Shown: piece after piece, positions 51,911 to 63,800 of the stretch
Layout of the letters: every line of letters starts with the position of its first letter
Numbering within the stretch: the first letter of the stretch is position 1
Source: Erythrocercus mccallii
Taxonomy: Eukaryota; Chordata; Aves; Passeriformes; Dicruridae
Length of the DNA stretch: 64,000 nucleotides
Direction of reading: 5' to 3'
Assembly: GCA_013397435.1 (NCBI GenBank)
Contig: VZRG01001591.1
Span: 89,752-153,751 of the forward strand
The notes under the pieces: generated by a model
Databases searched by the model: none
The model's input: only the letters and a program-made list of their open reading frames with translations
What the model was told of the DNA's origin: nothing
Program-made: the position numbers and the translations under genes

Positions 51911-54900
51911 GTGTTACCGCACCCAGCTGTTGTGATCTACATCCAGCTGCTCCATGAGTCCTGTTGCAGGGAGAAATCTCCTCCTAAGAATCCACATCCC
52001 ACAGAACATCAGGCAGAATGCCTTCCTGCCTTTGAATGATCCAGATCTTCTGTGCGCATAAGGAGACAGCTTGGAAAGTAACAAAATCCAGGGAAACAAA
52101 ATTCTGCCTCTCCAGAGCCAAAACAGGGCTTTGCAGTGCCATGTCACACAAGTATTCGACAATCAATTTCATTTCTAAAGCTCTTGATCTCACATGTCCC
52201 TAATGAGCTGGAGTCTAGCTGGGAGGTCTGAGAGCCACACTCTGAGAGCAGAGAAAGTACATGAATAACCATGTTCCAGCCCTGGTTTTAATTAAGCATC
52301 AGGTATGCTGGAAAGAACTTCTTCAGTCTTACCTACCAAAAATATGTAGCTTTTGCAAAATATTAAATATATTTCATATATTAAAAAAATAAACAACCTT
52401 CCTAACTACAATCCATAAAGAGAAACAAGAACCTGAGTTGTTAAATAAGAAAGGGGAGGTTTGGACAAAAATAAACAGTGACTGGCATTTGGAGAACTTA
52501 AACTGCATCAGGAAAAAAAAAAAAAACCTCCTCATTTGCTCTGGCTTCTAATTTTTTCCATATTTTTTTCATTAGCTGTTATTAAAGTACTACTGTTCCA
52601 GGGCTGGGTGATGAAAGGCTGAGATATGATTCAGCCCCCTACGTTACATAAACAAACCCGGGTCATTATGACATCCACTGAGATTTTATTTCTTTTTTTC
52701 CCCTTCATTCTTTCGAGTCCTTCATGGTATCACACTGCTGGCCATGCTGTGGAAGCTCCTTCAGGTGCTCAGATGCAGTTTCAGGCCAGGTTTTGGGTTG
52801 ATAATGTGACACAACAGGCCTGCAGCCAGCTGTCCCCTTCCAGAACAGCCCCTGGTTCAGCCTCCCCCTGAGTGGGCCATGGTGAAACTCCAATTTAGCA
52901 ACAATTTGTTTTAAAACAGAGTTTGAACAGCAAACCAGGAAGTGCCAGTTTAAAGTTAGCCCTGACCCATTAATCAGCACTGGAGACAATGACGCTGGTG
53001 TGACCGGATGGGCTGATTTATGATTAGTTCAGATTTATCTGAGATATAACAAAAGGGTGTTCTGCTGGTTTAGAGAGTCTCTTTCCCTTTTCCTCTGGTG
53101 AAATCAAGACATTGTTTAGAAATCCAGAGAGAATGCCATTCAAAAACTCTGAGGTCATTTCCAGAGATAAATTTAGTAGGGGGTATGACAAAACAGGGAC
53201 CAAAAATTTGGTCTCTTCCATCATGGAAAAGTCTGGTATTTAGACACAAACCAAAGCCAGCTGAAATCAATAGGAGGGCAACCACTGAACTGAGTGAGGC
53301 TTGTTTAGGACGTCCTGGTGGTATTGGTGTTGGTTTTAGGGCAGGTAAGTCCCTTAGGTCCTCCAAACATGGACATTTGAGTGTTAACTCACAGGTCTGG
53401 TACCGCATAAAGCAGTCCCCACACAATGAGAAATGTGAAAAGTGAGAAATCTATATAAAATATGCCTCCAAAGCCACCAGGATATTTCATGTGATTGTAA
53501 GAGTGACGTTTCCACCCTGGTGGCTTCCCAGAGGAAGCAAACACAGCAGCCTGGCATGAGGAGCCAGGCAGGGAAGGATGAAGGCAGCATTCCTGCTAGT
53601 GGGACATACAGTCAGTCTATTCCTGAAATCTCGGAACACAAAATGAGATCAGCAATACTTCCTCTGGAAAACAGAGGTATAGCTCACCATGGAAGTGGCA
53701 GCAGATGCTCCACCATATCACAAAGTGCCTCCTCTGTGGGTGACATATCTGACTTTAATTGCTCTATTTATTGCAATGATAACAAAAGAGGGGTAACACA
53801 GATGAAAATAAGTAAAAAAAACTCAGCTAATGCAACAGCAGCATAAAAATGGTCATCTGGCTGCATGTTTATATATATATAAATATATTTATATATAGGT
53901 ATATAACCACATTAAGGGATTCACTTTTCATTTTAATTGGGTGGCCTGCTAGAATGTTAGGAATGGTTGTTGGCAGTCTATAAGATAGCATCAAAAGATG
54001 TTTAATTTCATGCCACTCTCAGTTTGTAGAAACAATCTTCTCCTGCCTTTCAGCAGTTATTACTTCCAGACCCTTGAACTGTTCTCAGAGCAACAACAAC
54101 AAAAAAAGCCCAAAAGGTCTTGTTGACTGCAAAATGTTGGTGTTTGTTAAATCTGTGGTAGATCTTTTGGAGGCCCACAGTGTCAGAGTGGGTCCCCTTG
54201 TGCAGGATGAGGAGGGACAAGCAAAATGCAGGTAAGCCCCACCTTACCCAGACTCTCCAGCCTACAGAAAGGGATGAGGCTCTCAGACTGCCTTAGACTG
54301 TGGGTGGGCCATGCTGCCCTCTGGAAGTGTCAAAATCTTTCCCTGGATGACAAATGGAGCAGAGCCCAGCACTGAGCTGTTCTTTGAAATATCTGACTTT
54401 GAGTTAGTTGAACTTGGAACAGCCCTTGCACGGTTCCTTTTCCAGCGTCAGCTCACACCAGTCTGTATTGACTTTCAGGCAGCGGACTCCTGACTTCTAA
54501 ACAACATTTCACTCTTCTTCCTGAGGGCTCAATTCAACTCTTGTTGGCAGCAGTGATTCTCTTTGACTCTCTGGCAGCTGCCCCAGTCACTGAGGGAGCT
54601 GCAGAGGTTGCAGTAGCGCCTAAGCAGTGGCAACTTCCTGTGACCATCCTGTGGTGTTGACTTTTCACTAAGAATTAAGCCAGTTTTAGATGGAAATATA
54701 CTTCTCAGCCTTCATCCTTGCCCTTTCAGCATCAATGTCAACCCCTGCGAGACACACAGCCCCGCTGCCCAGTTTGACCCATGCTGGTGTTGTTACCTTC
54801 TCACAACAGCGTTTGAAATTCTCACAGTTTTAGTCAGATGGAGGAACAGATGAGCTGTGGGGTTGTTTGAAGCATATTAAGGGTTTGCCTGCTGACACAG

Positions 54901-55439
54901 CTTAGCTGGATGCAGGAAAGTGATCAGATGATGCAGGAAACAGCAAAACTTCATTGTTTTCCAGCAAACAGACCTATGCACGCAACAGCCAGGTGAAAAA
55001 CAGTTTGTGCTGGGTTTTGTTTGGAACCTGCTTTTCTGCCACAGAAAATGGTGATGCAGAACACCAGACCAGAAGCACCCAAAGGGCAACTCCCTCTCTG
55101 GAAAACAATGAGGAAAAAAAAGTCAGGGTCACCCAGGTACCCCAGGACAGGGAATCCCAGTTTGTAGCTGGAAAATCTGCACAAATCCCTAAGGCTCCAG
55201 CTCTGCCCACGCAGTGTAGGTTCTTCTGTCTTGGTTCCAGTTTAATTTATGCTGGTCCAGTCATGATGGTACCTTTGTTTGTCACACTTTCAGCAAGCCA
55301 GTGGTTCTGCAGACCTGCACCTCAGAAGGAGCTCACAGGAGCAGTACAGCTTTAGTGGTCAGCAGCTCCTGGGAGATGAGACATCCAGATGGGATCCAGA
55401 GGAAGATCTTCCCACACCATCCCCTATCAGACTGGCCTA
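51911..55439. other. Unique sequence, no gene recognised
   Basis: Two plus-strand frames follow each other in different phases (115 codons at 53098-53445, 134 codons at 53442-53846). The second is serine-rich, and neither is recognised. A perfect 24-bp AT palindrome lies at 53874-53897. A 133-codon frame at 54954-55355 is also unrecognised. Confidence 0.5.
53874..53897. repeat. Perfect 24-bp AT palindrome
   Basis: The sequence TATATATAAATATATTTATA plus TATA equals its own reverse complement, centred between 53885 and 53886. Such AT palindromes can extrude cruciforms and are prone to length change. Confidence 0.93.
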
Positions 55440-55920
55440 AACCCCTTGAAGCCGTGACCTCTAGAGTTCCCCGAGGTCTTGTCCGGGGTCTTGTCCCGCC
55501 CTCCCTCCTTGTCTCTACCTGCACAGACACGGCGCCCTGTCCTGGGCAGAACCTGTTCTCAGGGAGCTGCTCCCGCAAGGGTGGGCGCGGGACATCTGTT
55601 CTGCTTTTGCAAGCAGCCTGAAAACATCTGCAGTGTGCCGGCCGAAGCAGAGGAGACACAACCCCGAGGATAATGCGGGCTGTCTTGGTGGCGGCAGCTC
55701 TGTCTGGAGCGCTGGGGACACCCACATCCCAAATCCCTGCCCCGATTCCAGGCGAAGTCACTGAGCTGGGTCTGCGCCTTTGTTATTCCAGTTGTAATAA
55801 TATTCGCGTCGCAGGAGGGGTTTGGATCGGTCAGTTAATGCGTGAGGAGCGCTCCGATTGTCCCCGGGGGATGCAGGGATGCTGCCCTGCCCTCCTCCCC
55901 TCATGCAGCCCCCACCGCCC
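55440..55920. promoter_or_regulatory. CpG-rich block, candidate CpG-island promoter
   Basis: By hand count, about 27 CpG dinucleotides fall within roughly 480 bp at about 60% GC, giving an observed/expected ratio near 0.6. The rest of the window is CpG-poor. An ATG at 55673 (A at -3) opens a 120-codon plus-strand frame whose first 15 residues, MRAVLVAAALSGALG, look like a short signal peptide. An in-frame GTGAGG at 55841-55846 could act as a splice donor. No downstream exon or gene family is recognised, and a 142-codon minus-strand frame overlaps the same block. It may be a bidirectional or lncRNA promoter, a first exon, or an isolated GC-rich patch. Confidence 0.4.
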
Positions 55921-56126
55921 CCTCCCCACCCTGCATCCCAAAGTTTCTCTCCTTAGGAAGGGCTTGCCTAGCACCGTTTGTTTTTTAAGGGAGTTGCTTG
56001 AAAACTGTCCTGCTATTTTGCTTTTTTTTTCTTAATAACTATATCATGTATGGTATTGTATTTCTGTTTTCCCCTGAGGAAAGAAGCCAGAAGAAGTAGG
56101 AAAAACAAATAATGTGTGGGAGAGTG

Positions 56127-56548
56127 TTTTTCTTTTCTTTTTTCTTTTTTTTTTGTAACCTCTGTTCAAAGCCTCTTTCTGTTTGGCTTTAGCAGTTTTG
56201 CGACAACAATTCCCTTCTTTCCAACCTTTTTTTCTGTTATAATTCTATTCACTTGTAATGAGCTTGCTGAACTCCTCAATATTTTTCATATTTGTACCCT
56301 AAAAGCTCTGGTTTTCATCTGTCATGCTTACTTTTTTCACAACATTTTTCTTCTTTTTCCATTTTTCCTTTACTTTCCATCTTTCTTCTTTTTCTATTTA
56401 AGTCTTTTTTCTTTTATCTTTTTCCTCTTCTTTATTTTTATTTTTTCTCTTTTATTTCTTTATTCTTGTTCCCTTCCTTCTTTATGTCTCACTGGCCTTG
56501 TCTTCCTTCCTTTTCCTTGTTTTTATCTTCCTCTCTTTTCACCTTCTC
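56127..56548. repeat. T-rich, pyrimidine-biased tract of about 420 bp
   Basis: The plus strand is dominated by T and C with no regular repeat unit, for example 'tttttcttttatctttttcc' near 56405. It lies about 200 bp downstream of the CpG-rich block. Such asymmetry can come from a decayed (CTTT)n array or from persistent strand-biased mutation. Confidence 0.8.
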
Positions 56549-58529
56549 CCCTTTAATTCCTGTGAAAATAAAACGACCAGAGAAATAAGCAAATAATCTG
56601 TGGCAATTAAGGAGACATCTCTGGGAAAACATTCACTGTGGAGCGTGTCTGGTTCGTTAAGCACTCGCATCAGGCACCTTGGCACAGAGCCACGTATTTA
56701 TTTGGGAGAGGGGCAAAAAAAAATTGCAGTGGGAAGACTTTTTGAGTGTTGCTATCATTAGTGGCAATTTCATCTTTCTTGTCCCAGGTCCCCACATGTT
56801 TTTAAACCATTATGGCATGTGGTTTCCAACCACGGATGAGAGACTGCTGAGGAAAAATACCCCGGTCTGCTCAAGAATTAAAAATGAAATGTTACCTCTT
56901 CCTTCTTTCCCTCTTGGGTGATTGTGGTGGAGGCCAGTTCATGCCCAGGGGCTGTGCCAGGGCTAATTTTCAGGTCTCTGTCTTTCAGTGTCCCTCCTGT
57001 AAACACACAAAACCCCGTGCTCATCCCCAGCCTCCCTGCCAGAGGTGCTCCCCAGGGGACCCGATAGGATGAGGGGACTCTCAGTGGGACCCCCCCCCAA
57101 GTGCTGCCGCCTCCCTTGGCACAGCCACTAACCCCGAGGATGAGGCTCCTCCATGGAAACTCGCTGCCCAAGGGATGTGGGGCAAGGAAGGAAGCTATCC
57201 AGGAGAAGGCAGCTCCAGCCTAACCCCTGGCAGGATATGCTGGGACAGGAGCAGCGCTCCTGCTTCCACGCTGCAGCAGAAACAGGTGGGAGCAGAGCTC
57301 TCTGCTGAGGCTTGTTGGTAGGACAAGCATTGTTTGGGGCTGGAAATTGATCACAAGTCTCAATCACTGAAGGGACTTGCATGCTTGCTGTCTTCCAAAC
57401 TCAGGACCTCTCTGGCTGAAAAAGTGGGATTTTTTTTCCCCAAGAAATGCTGAAATGATATTCAATCCAGCCTCTTCATACAGTGCTTGTAGGTGTACCT
57501 GGGAGAACGTGGGAACCATTTGCCTAGGCAAGAAATATCTGGTATTTAGGACCCCTTTCTCTGAAATCAGCTTATCCCAAGGCAGCACAAGGCATTATTT
57601 TAATCACATATTCATCCCACAAAATAAAACTTCTTCTTGAAATCCTCTCTTCATTTCTCCAGAAAGCTGGTGTGGGGAAAGAGGGGAAAATAAAGCCTGC
57701 CTAGCACCCCACCAACCTCTACCCCGTAGATAGAGAGGACACAGTGTACTAATTCCAGGGAGCTTTCACTTTGCAGAGTGGCCATGGCTTTCTCAGTCCT
57801 TACTAGAGAAAGCTATCTAATAAAGAGCAAGGCTTTTGCATGCTCTGTCTCTGTAAGCACTTCACACCCATGTGCACAACTTTGGGGAGCACAGAAAACT
57901 GACTTGAGGGCTATCAGAAGCCTCTCAAGATGGAGGAGCAGTGTCCACACATCATAACCAAAAAATCTGCCACCCTAGCTTGTGCAGACTCTGAGTGTGC
58001 TTTCACTTTTTCGGGGTTTTTCAACATGTTTAAAAGATTGCTAGAGGAAAAGAAGTAATTATCCCAGCACATAATTAGAGCACAGGTTTTGCATTTTCTC
58101 ACCCTGCTTGTTTTCCCTCTCCCACCAGTGGACATGGAGCTGTTAGGTTACTTTTTTAGACAAAACTCGTCCTCCTCAGCTCCTTCCACAGTGAAGAGCT
58201 GCTGTGTTTTTCACAGGCAGCTCTGCTCTCAGGAGCTTTTAAAGGGTTTCTAATCCTGGAAGGCTGTCTGACATCATCCTGCTTCTTGTCTGCTGATGTT
58301 TCATACAAGCCTCACATTTCCTTAATGTTTTTCAGAGCCACCAATTACTGCAGCAATCTTGTGTTTATGTTCTGGTTTTGTGATTTTTTTTTTTTCCCTT
58401 GATGCTTTCCTGGCTTTTGTCCCAACAGGCTGCTCTCTCTTAGGCGTGTTTTGTGCCAAGGGTTAAGCTGGAGTGACTTGTTACAAAAGAAGGAAAAAAA
58501 ACCCCAATAAGTGGGAGGGAAGAGGTTGA

Positions 58530-58582
58530 TTGGTTGGTTGGTTTTTTGTTGGGTTTTTTTTTTGGTTGGATTTTTTTTTTTT
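58530..58582. repeat. T/G-rich low-complexity tract
   Basis: (GGTT)n units pass into T11 and T14 runs. Confidence 0.85.
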
Positions 58583-58699
58583 CCACTAATTTTGTTCATT
58601 GACTTCAGGCACCATGTGATCAGGAAGCCTGGAACTCTTTCCATTTCCCTTCCTGACTGAAGGGAAACATTGTGTAGCTGTTGCCCTGTCACCAGTGGG

Positions 58700-58810
58700 A
58701 CGGGCTCTGGCGGTGCTACGTAGGAGGATAAAAATAACCGAGATATTTAAGGCTGGTTGTGGAATCCCAGTGCAGGCAGAGTGAGCTTGGTCAGCGGCCG
58801 AGCTCCACCA
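58700..58810 (+). promoter_or_regulatory. Promoter-like block (CRE-like, MEF2-like, TATA-like)
   Basis: In order: TACGTA at 58717-58722, the MEF2-like ATAAAAATAA at 58728-58737, and ATATTTAAGG at 58743-58752, which could be a weak TATA element. A short GC-rich stretch with 'cagcggccgagc' follows about 40 bp downstream. The arrangement would put a transcription start near 58780 on the plus strand. No coding sequence downstream is recognised. The individual motifs are short and could be chance. Confidence 0.2.
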
Positions 58811-58898
58811 GGCCCTTAATCTGCTGCATATGATGCAACTGCAAATTTATGCCTGGCAGTATTGGTGAAAGAGTTAGACTGTGGGGAGGCCCAGAAGA

Positions 58899-58974
58899 TA
58901 AATAAAATAAAATAAAATAAAATAAAATAAAATAAAATAAAATAAAATAAAATAAAATAAAATAAAATAAAATA
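58899..58974. repeat. (TAAAA)15 pentanucleotide microsatellite
   Basis: About fifteen TAAAA units form a 76-bp, nearly pure array, ending at 'ataggaaaag'. Length variation is expected. The (FILFY)n frames on the minus strand are by-products. Confidence 0.97.
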
Positions 58975-60714
58975 GGAAAAGAGGACTGCTGATAGCTTTT
59001 CATCTTCTTTCAACACATTATTTCTAGCACAGATTTTGAAAAGTGGCTTTTCTCTGAGTTTCATGTGCTTGCTGCAGGAAAGAGGGTTTGGGGCTTGCTT
59101 GGCTTCAGGTGTAAGGCAGCATAACAAGATTTTGCCCTGGGGTTTTGTAGGGGATAACATCACTTGCCTCCCAAGAAGCAGAGCCTGGAACAGAACTGTG
59201 TTCCCTCTTTAGGCTCTTTTCTCCAAATCTCAAGTGTGGGTGACTGCAAGCCACATCTTGCCTGTTAAAAGTAATTAGATTAAAAGAGCAGCCAACCCAC
59301 GAGACTCATGCAGAAATAAGCAGAAATGGCAGATTGTGCTTTTGATTCTTTCACAAGTCACAGCTGTCAGAAACCTTAAAAGGTGTTTCGGTTTTTTCCC
59401 TATTTCTTAGGCTTGTTTTCACACTGTACACTAGCTGTAAAATTTCCAAAGTGTGACACTGGACAGCATCTGCCACACCTGCAGCACTGAGAAGAGTGTG
59501 GCATTGCCAGGACAGCAGCCTTTTCTTTAAAACTGTTCTGACCAACAAAGCAATGCCTTTCCTTTGCCCATCTGTGCCAAGGACATTGCAGGTGAGAAGC
59601 AGAAAATTCTAGGGTTTGGTTACTCCTGCAGTTTGGAGGAGAACCTCCTCACCTGCATCAGCACATGTCACCTCTTCTTCAGTCAGGGTTGACAAGAGAC
59701 AGAAAGGGACCAAGGGGACACTTCACCCTTAGTGCCAACCTCTCTGGGGCTAAAGAGGACAGTGACAGTGATCCCAGCAGCTCCCATTCACCCTGAGGGG
59801 GTTGAAGCCTTTGGGAAGCCTCTGAATTTCCATGAGGTGGTTTCTTCTAATAAGAAAACAGGAGGTTCCATAGCTCCTTGCTGGACTGCTGAGTGGCCTC
59901 TTCTCCTGTGGAGAAGCTGTAAACCTTGATAGAGGCAGAGATTGATCTTGAGGTTATTTCTGCTGCAGTGCTCTGTTAAATGTTTGCCAGAGTACAAAAA
60001 AATCCTTGTATTTGGTTCACCTTGCAATTTCCCATTCCACAATCTGTAGGACCCAATGTAATAAGAGTGGATTTTAGGGAAGTTGTGACATTTGTTGGGC
60101 ACAAACCTAAGTTTTGTTTACTGCTTATGCAATCCTGTGGGTTTATTTCAAGGATTTAAGAGTGAGGAAGGGAATGGAGTTTAAGGGCATTTGTGAGGGA
60201 TTTCACCTGCCTGGACATTCTGTTTGTTTTTCCAAATGCTTATGGTTTTACTATGTCATGTTTTAGGTTCATTCTTGCAAGCTGAATGAAACACTGGAAC
60301 TAGACAGAAAATCAGATAATAAGAGGAAAGGCCAGAGCCTCTAATTTCAGCTTCAACAGTAGCCTTGCAGGTAGATACTCTTATACTCATTCACATTTAA
60401 CTAAACACTATTTGACAACCACTGAGACTAACTGGACTTTGAGCTAATAAATTCTTTATTACACTGGGAAATATTGTTCCCACTTTATATAAATATGGAG
60501 CTGCACAGGAGGAATAGTAAAGACCCAGTGCCCAATTATCCACAATAAGTCCCTCCAGTTTCATTTGGAAAAAAATTTTACACATGTGGGTGTAAGTAGC
60601 AAAGCTGGGCTCTCACCCTCCCTTGATGTTTGTCACTCTGCTCTGCAACACTGGAGGAATATCTGCCAAGTCTCTTTCACACATCTAAGTACAAAGCTGC
60701 TGGATGAAATGTGG
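58975..60714. other. Unique sequence, no gene recognised
   Basis: No transposon or known gene is visible. Frames of up to 104 codons show no family resemblance. Confidence 0.6.
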
Positions 60715-60847
60715 TTCCTTCCTTCCTTCCTTCCTTCCTTCCTTCCTTCCTTCCTTCCTTCCTTCCTTCCTTCCTTCCTTCCTTCCTTCCTTCCTTCCTT
60801 CCTTCCTTCCTTCCTTCCTTCCTTCCTTCCTTCCCTCCCTCCCTCCT
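60715..60847. repeat. (TTCC)n followed by (CCCT)n, about 133 bp
   Basis: Roughly thirty uninterrupted TTCC units (to about 60834) are followed by three CCCT units. The strand is all pyrimidine and mirror-symmetric, so it can form triplex (H-DNA). The poly-(PSFL) and poly-(EGRK) frames crossing it on the two strands come from the repeat. It is the largest tandem array in the window. Confidence 0.98.
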
Positions 60848-63800
60848 TGGACAGGAGGGGCAACTACAACACCAACCCTTCCTTCCTGCACGAGGAGGAG
60901 GAGGCTGAAATGTTCCTCAGCCATGGGAGGCAACCTGGTAATTCAGTCTGTTGAATGCAGTCACCTGAAACAATTCCAAACTTTCCTGGAAGCTGGCTAA
61001 ACCTCTGGGTTTGCCCAGCCACACGGAGCACCATCTGAGTGTACAGAGCTGCCTAGGGGCTTTTAATGAGGACCACAGCCTTGTTTGCATCACTGGCTGG
61101 CTGCTCCCAGACATTTCAGGTCCTGCTGTCAGAGAGCAGGATATGTGGCTGGGGAAATCCACATCTCCTTGACTTCTCCAGCAGGAGCAGCAAGTTTGGT
61201 CATATAAAACCAACTCATCAGTCCACCAGGACCACTATCAGACTCCTCTGGTGCTGGCAGGCATTCTCTAGTGAATTTTCCTCCAACCAGTTAAGGTGTC
61301 ATTAGCCTCAGGCTCCCTCCCCTTTTGCTGCTAAGTGGGTGACAGGAGCTGCACAAAGTGTGGCACACAAGCCCACAACTCCCAGTTTTCCCTTCCTGGG
61401 GTATGAAGAACTGCCTAGATTGCCCCAGCAGATTTAGCAGATGGCATCTACCTGCACCAAGGTCCTCCTAGGTGAACTGCACAGGGAGATTGGTGTTTGG
61501 AGGCACCCAGCTCTTGCACCCCTGAGGATGGCACATTTCCATACCTCAGGGTTTGCATAACCCACCTGCCATGCTATCAGCCCATGGAGACATTTGGCAT
61601 TTAAAAACTTCACCCTGGGCTGCCACAGCCCTGCAAAAGAGGATGTCAGGCAAGGATATGTGTGTTTGGGTGCTGTCATGCAGCCAAACCTTCCCTGCAG
61701 CAAACACAACCCAGCAAGTTCCACATGCTTCGGAGTTTCAGAACAAAAGTTTAATACAAAGTTAATTAGCCCCGCATTTTTAGTGGTAGTAAGAAGTTAT
61801 AATGTTTCCCACTGATAGGTTTTCCAGTTGGTGCTCCCATCACACCTTTACTAAATGGACAAGAACTCCAAAACCCTTAACAGCTTAAGCCATTCCCCTT
61901 TTCTTTCATATGGAGCTTGCCATAATGTTATAATTAAATTTCAAAGCTCAAGTCTCTGTAGTTGTTTTCTTTTTCTGGCATTGTTTTCCACCCAGTAGCC
62001 AGCACACGCAGCACAAACTGAAGTCACCCACATGGAGGTTAACAGGCTTCTCTTCTTCCCATCAGGTGTCCAGCTCTGCTGCTGAAAGATAAAACTCAGT
62101 GTTGTGTCATGTGAACTTGGCTAACAGGGCATTTCTTTCTACCCTGGTGCTCTATTTACCCTGATATGGTAAATATCAGGATACCTGGCTTCTCTGCATC
62201 TCAGCAGCTATGTGGCCCTTGCTGTAACACTCAGCTTCTGTGATTTGTCTTTGGCCACGCTTGTGGTCATCTCCAGGCTGCAGACCTCATGGAAAGGGTT
62301 TCTCTCGTGGTCTCTCTCCCTCTGGGTATGCACACCAGCACAAGAGAGTCAAACCCCATGGAGGACCTCCTGTTTCACCGCCAGTCACCATGGTTTGGAG
62401 AAGAGCTCAGCTGCCCAGAATGAAGCACTCCTTGTTAGAGAGTGAAGAAACTTGTGCTTCCCCTCCGCCTCTTTTAAGGAATTTGCATCTTGGAGAAGCC
62501 AGGCTTACTTTTTTATTGACAGCACTGTGATTTCTCCCTCTTTGGCTTCCCTCACGCTTTGAGGGAGAGCCCAGCCTCCGCAGCACCTCACCTTTGAGAA
62601 ATAAGAGTTCTTTGGCATGAAGGGGACTTGCTGTACTAAGTCTTCCATAAAGCTTTCCAGCTGAAAGCAGGCTGAAACACATCTAGACATTTCAGTGTTC
62701 CCCCCAAAGGTGGCAATCAAGCAGAGAAAACTCCCAGTCCTTGCACATCCATGGCCTATAAGGAACCGCCTTCAACCACTGTAAATAAAACAAAGGTATG
62801 ATCTTCAACTCAGTACGATCTCAGTTACTAGGATTCCATTGAATTGAACAACCCTAGGATAATTTACACCAGATGAGCATATGCCCTCAACATATGTTAC
62901 ATTATAGTCTAACAGGATGGTCTCAGTTTGCCTTGGGGGAGGAGCTGCTGGAGTGGAGCGTTAGATTTGCTCATGTCTAGGAATGATGGGCTGAAAAATC
63001 CCCGAGAGTAAGGAGATAAATAGGGAAAAGAAGGCATTTGGTTATTAGGCGTTCTTATTTCCAGTGATTAGGGTGGGAAAGAGCAGACTATGTGGGAAAG
63101 ATTCCCTACACCCACTTTTGGCAGCTTTTGATTGGCCCCTGACCAGACATTTATTAAAACAGCCTCATAAGTTGTGGTCTCACTAAAGAACAATACAAAA
63201 CCAACCAAATGTTAATGTATTCAATCTGTTCCTGCTGAGATTTCTGCCTCCCCACCTCCCTGATTACTAGAGAAGGGGAGGTGGGGGGAAGGCATGGAGG
63301 AAGAAAGAGAAAGGAGGAGAAGAAGAAGTGTTTGTATTCCCAGCCTCAGCTGACAGATCTGCCATAGCCTACTGGAGTTTTTGTAATTAGAACAAAGGGT
63401 CCTCGGTACAGGAACTGTAATTGGTTTTGAGTGTTCATACATTTTAACTCAGCCCAAGTTAGGCATCCAAGCAAACTCAAAGCATTGACAGAGCTGGAAC
63501 TCTAGGAGAAGAACTGCGAGAGAGGATAAAGGGCCTTCAAAAGAGGGTAGTGGATCACATGTGACACCAGAAACCAAAACCTACTCCAGATTGTTTTCCT
63601 GAGGAATCTAGGAGAAAAACCGTGCTGCAAACACTTGCCAGCCAGGGGTCTAGGATAATCTGAATTTTAGTGATGTGAATAGGGAACAGGGAGGGAATAA
63701 ATATTTTGGCAAACAAAAACCTCAGGACAAGATATGTGACAGAGCTTCTGAATGCTGATGGGGAGGTGGGAGGGATTTAAAACAGCCCCTCTTGCTGAAA

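Larger units (their letters stand above)
55921..58898. other. Unique sequence with long T-rich tract and promoter-like patch
   Basis: It holds the pyrimidine tract at 56127-56548, several T/G-rich patches (58381-58396, 58530-58582) and the promoter-like block at 58700-58810, listed separately. Small ORFs of up to 146 codons inside the T-rich tract are phenylalanine/leucine/serine by-products of composition. No gene is recognised. Confidence 0.5.

Noticed and set aside
56116..56588. 146-codon hydrophobic frame resembling a membrane protein
   Set aside because: Phenylalanine/leucine/serine content follows directly from the T-rich tract, and two phases look equally 'membrane-like'.
58791..59163. 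FILFY-repeat membrane-like frames on the minus strand
   Set aside because: Produced by the (TAAAA)15 microsatellite.
60565..61000. Several 65-129 codon frames rich in PSFL or EGRK
   Set aside because: They are translations of the (TTCC)n array and carry no information beyond the repeat.
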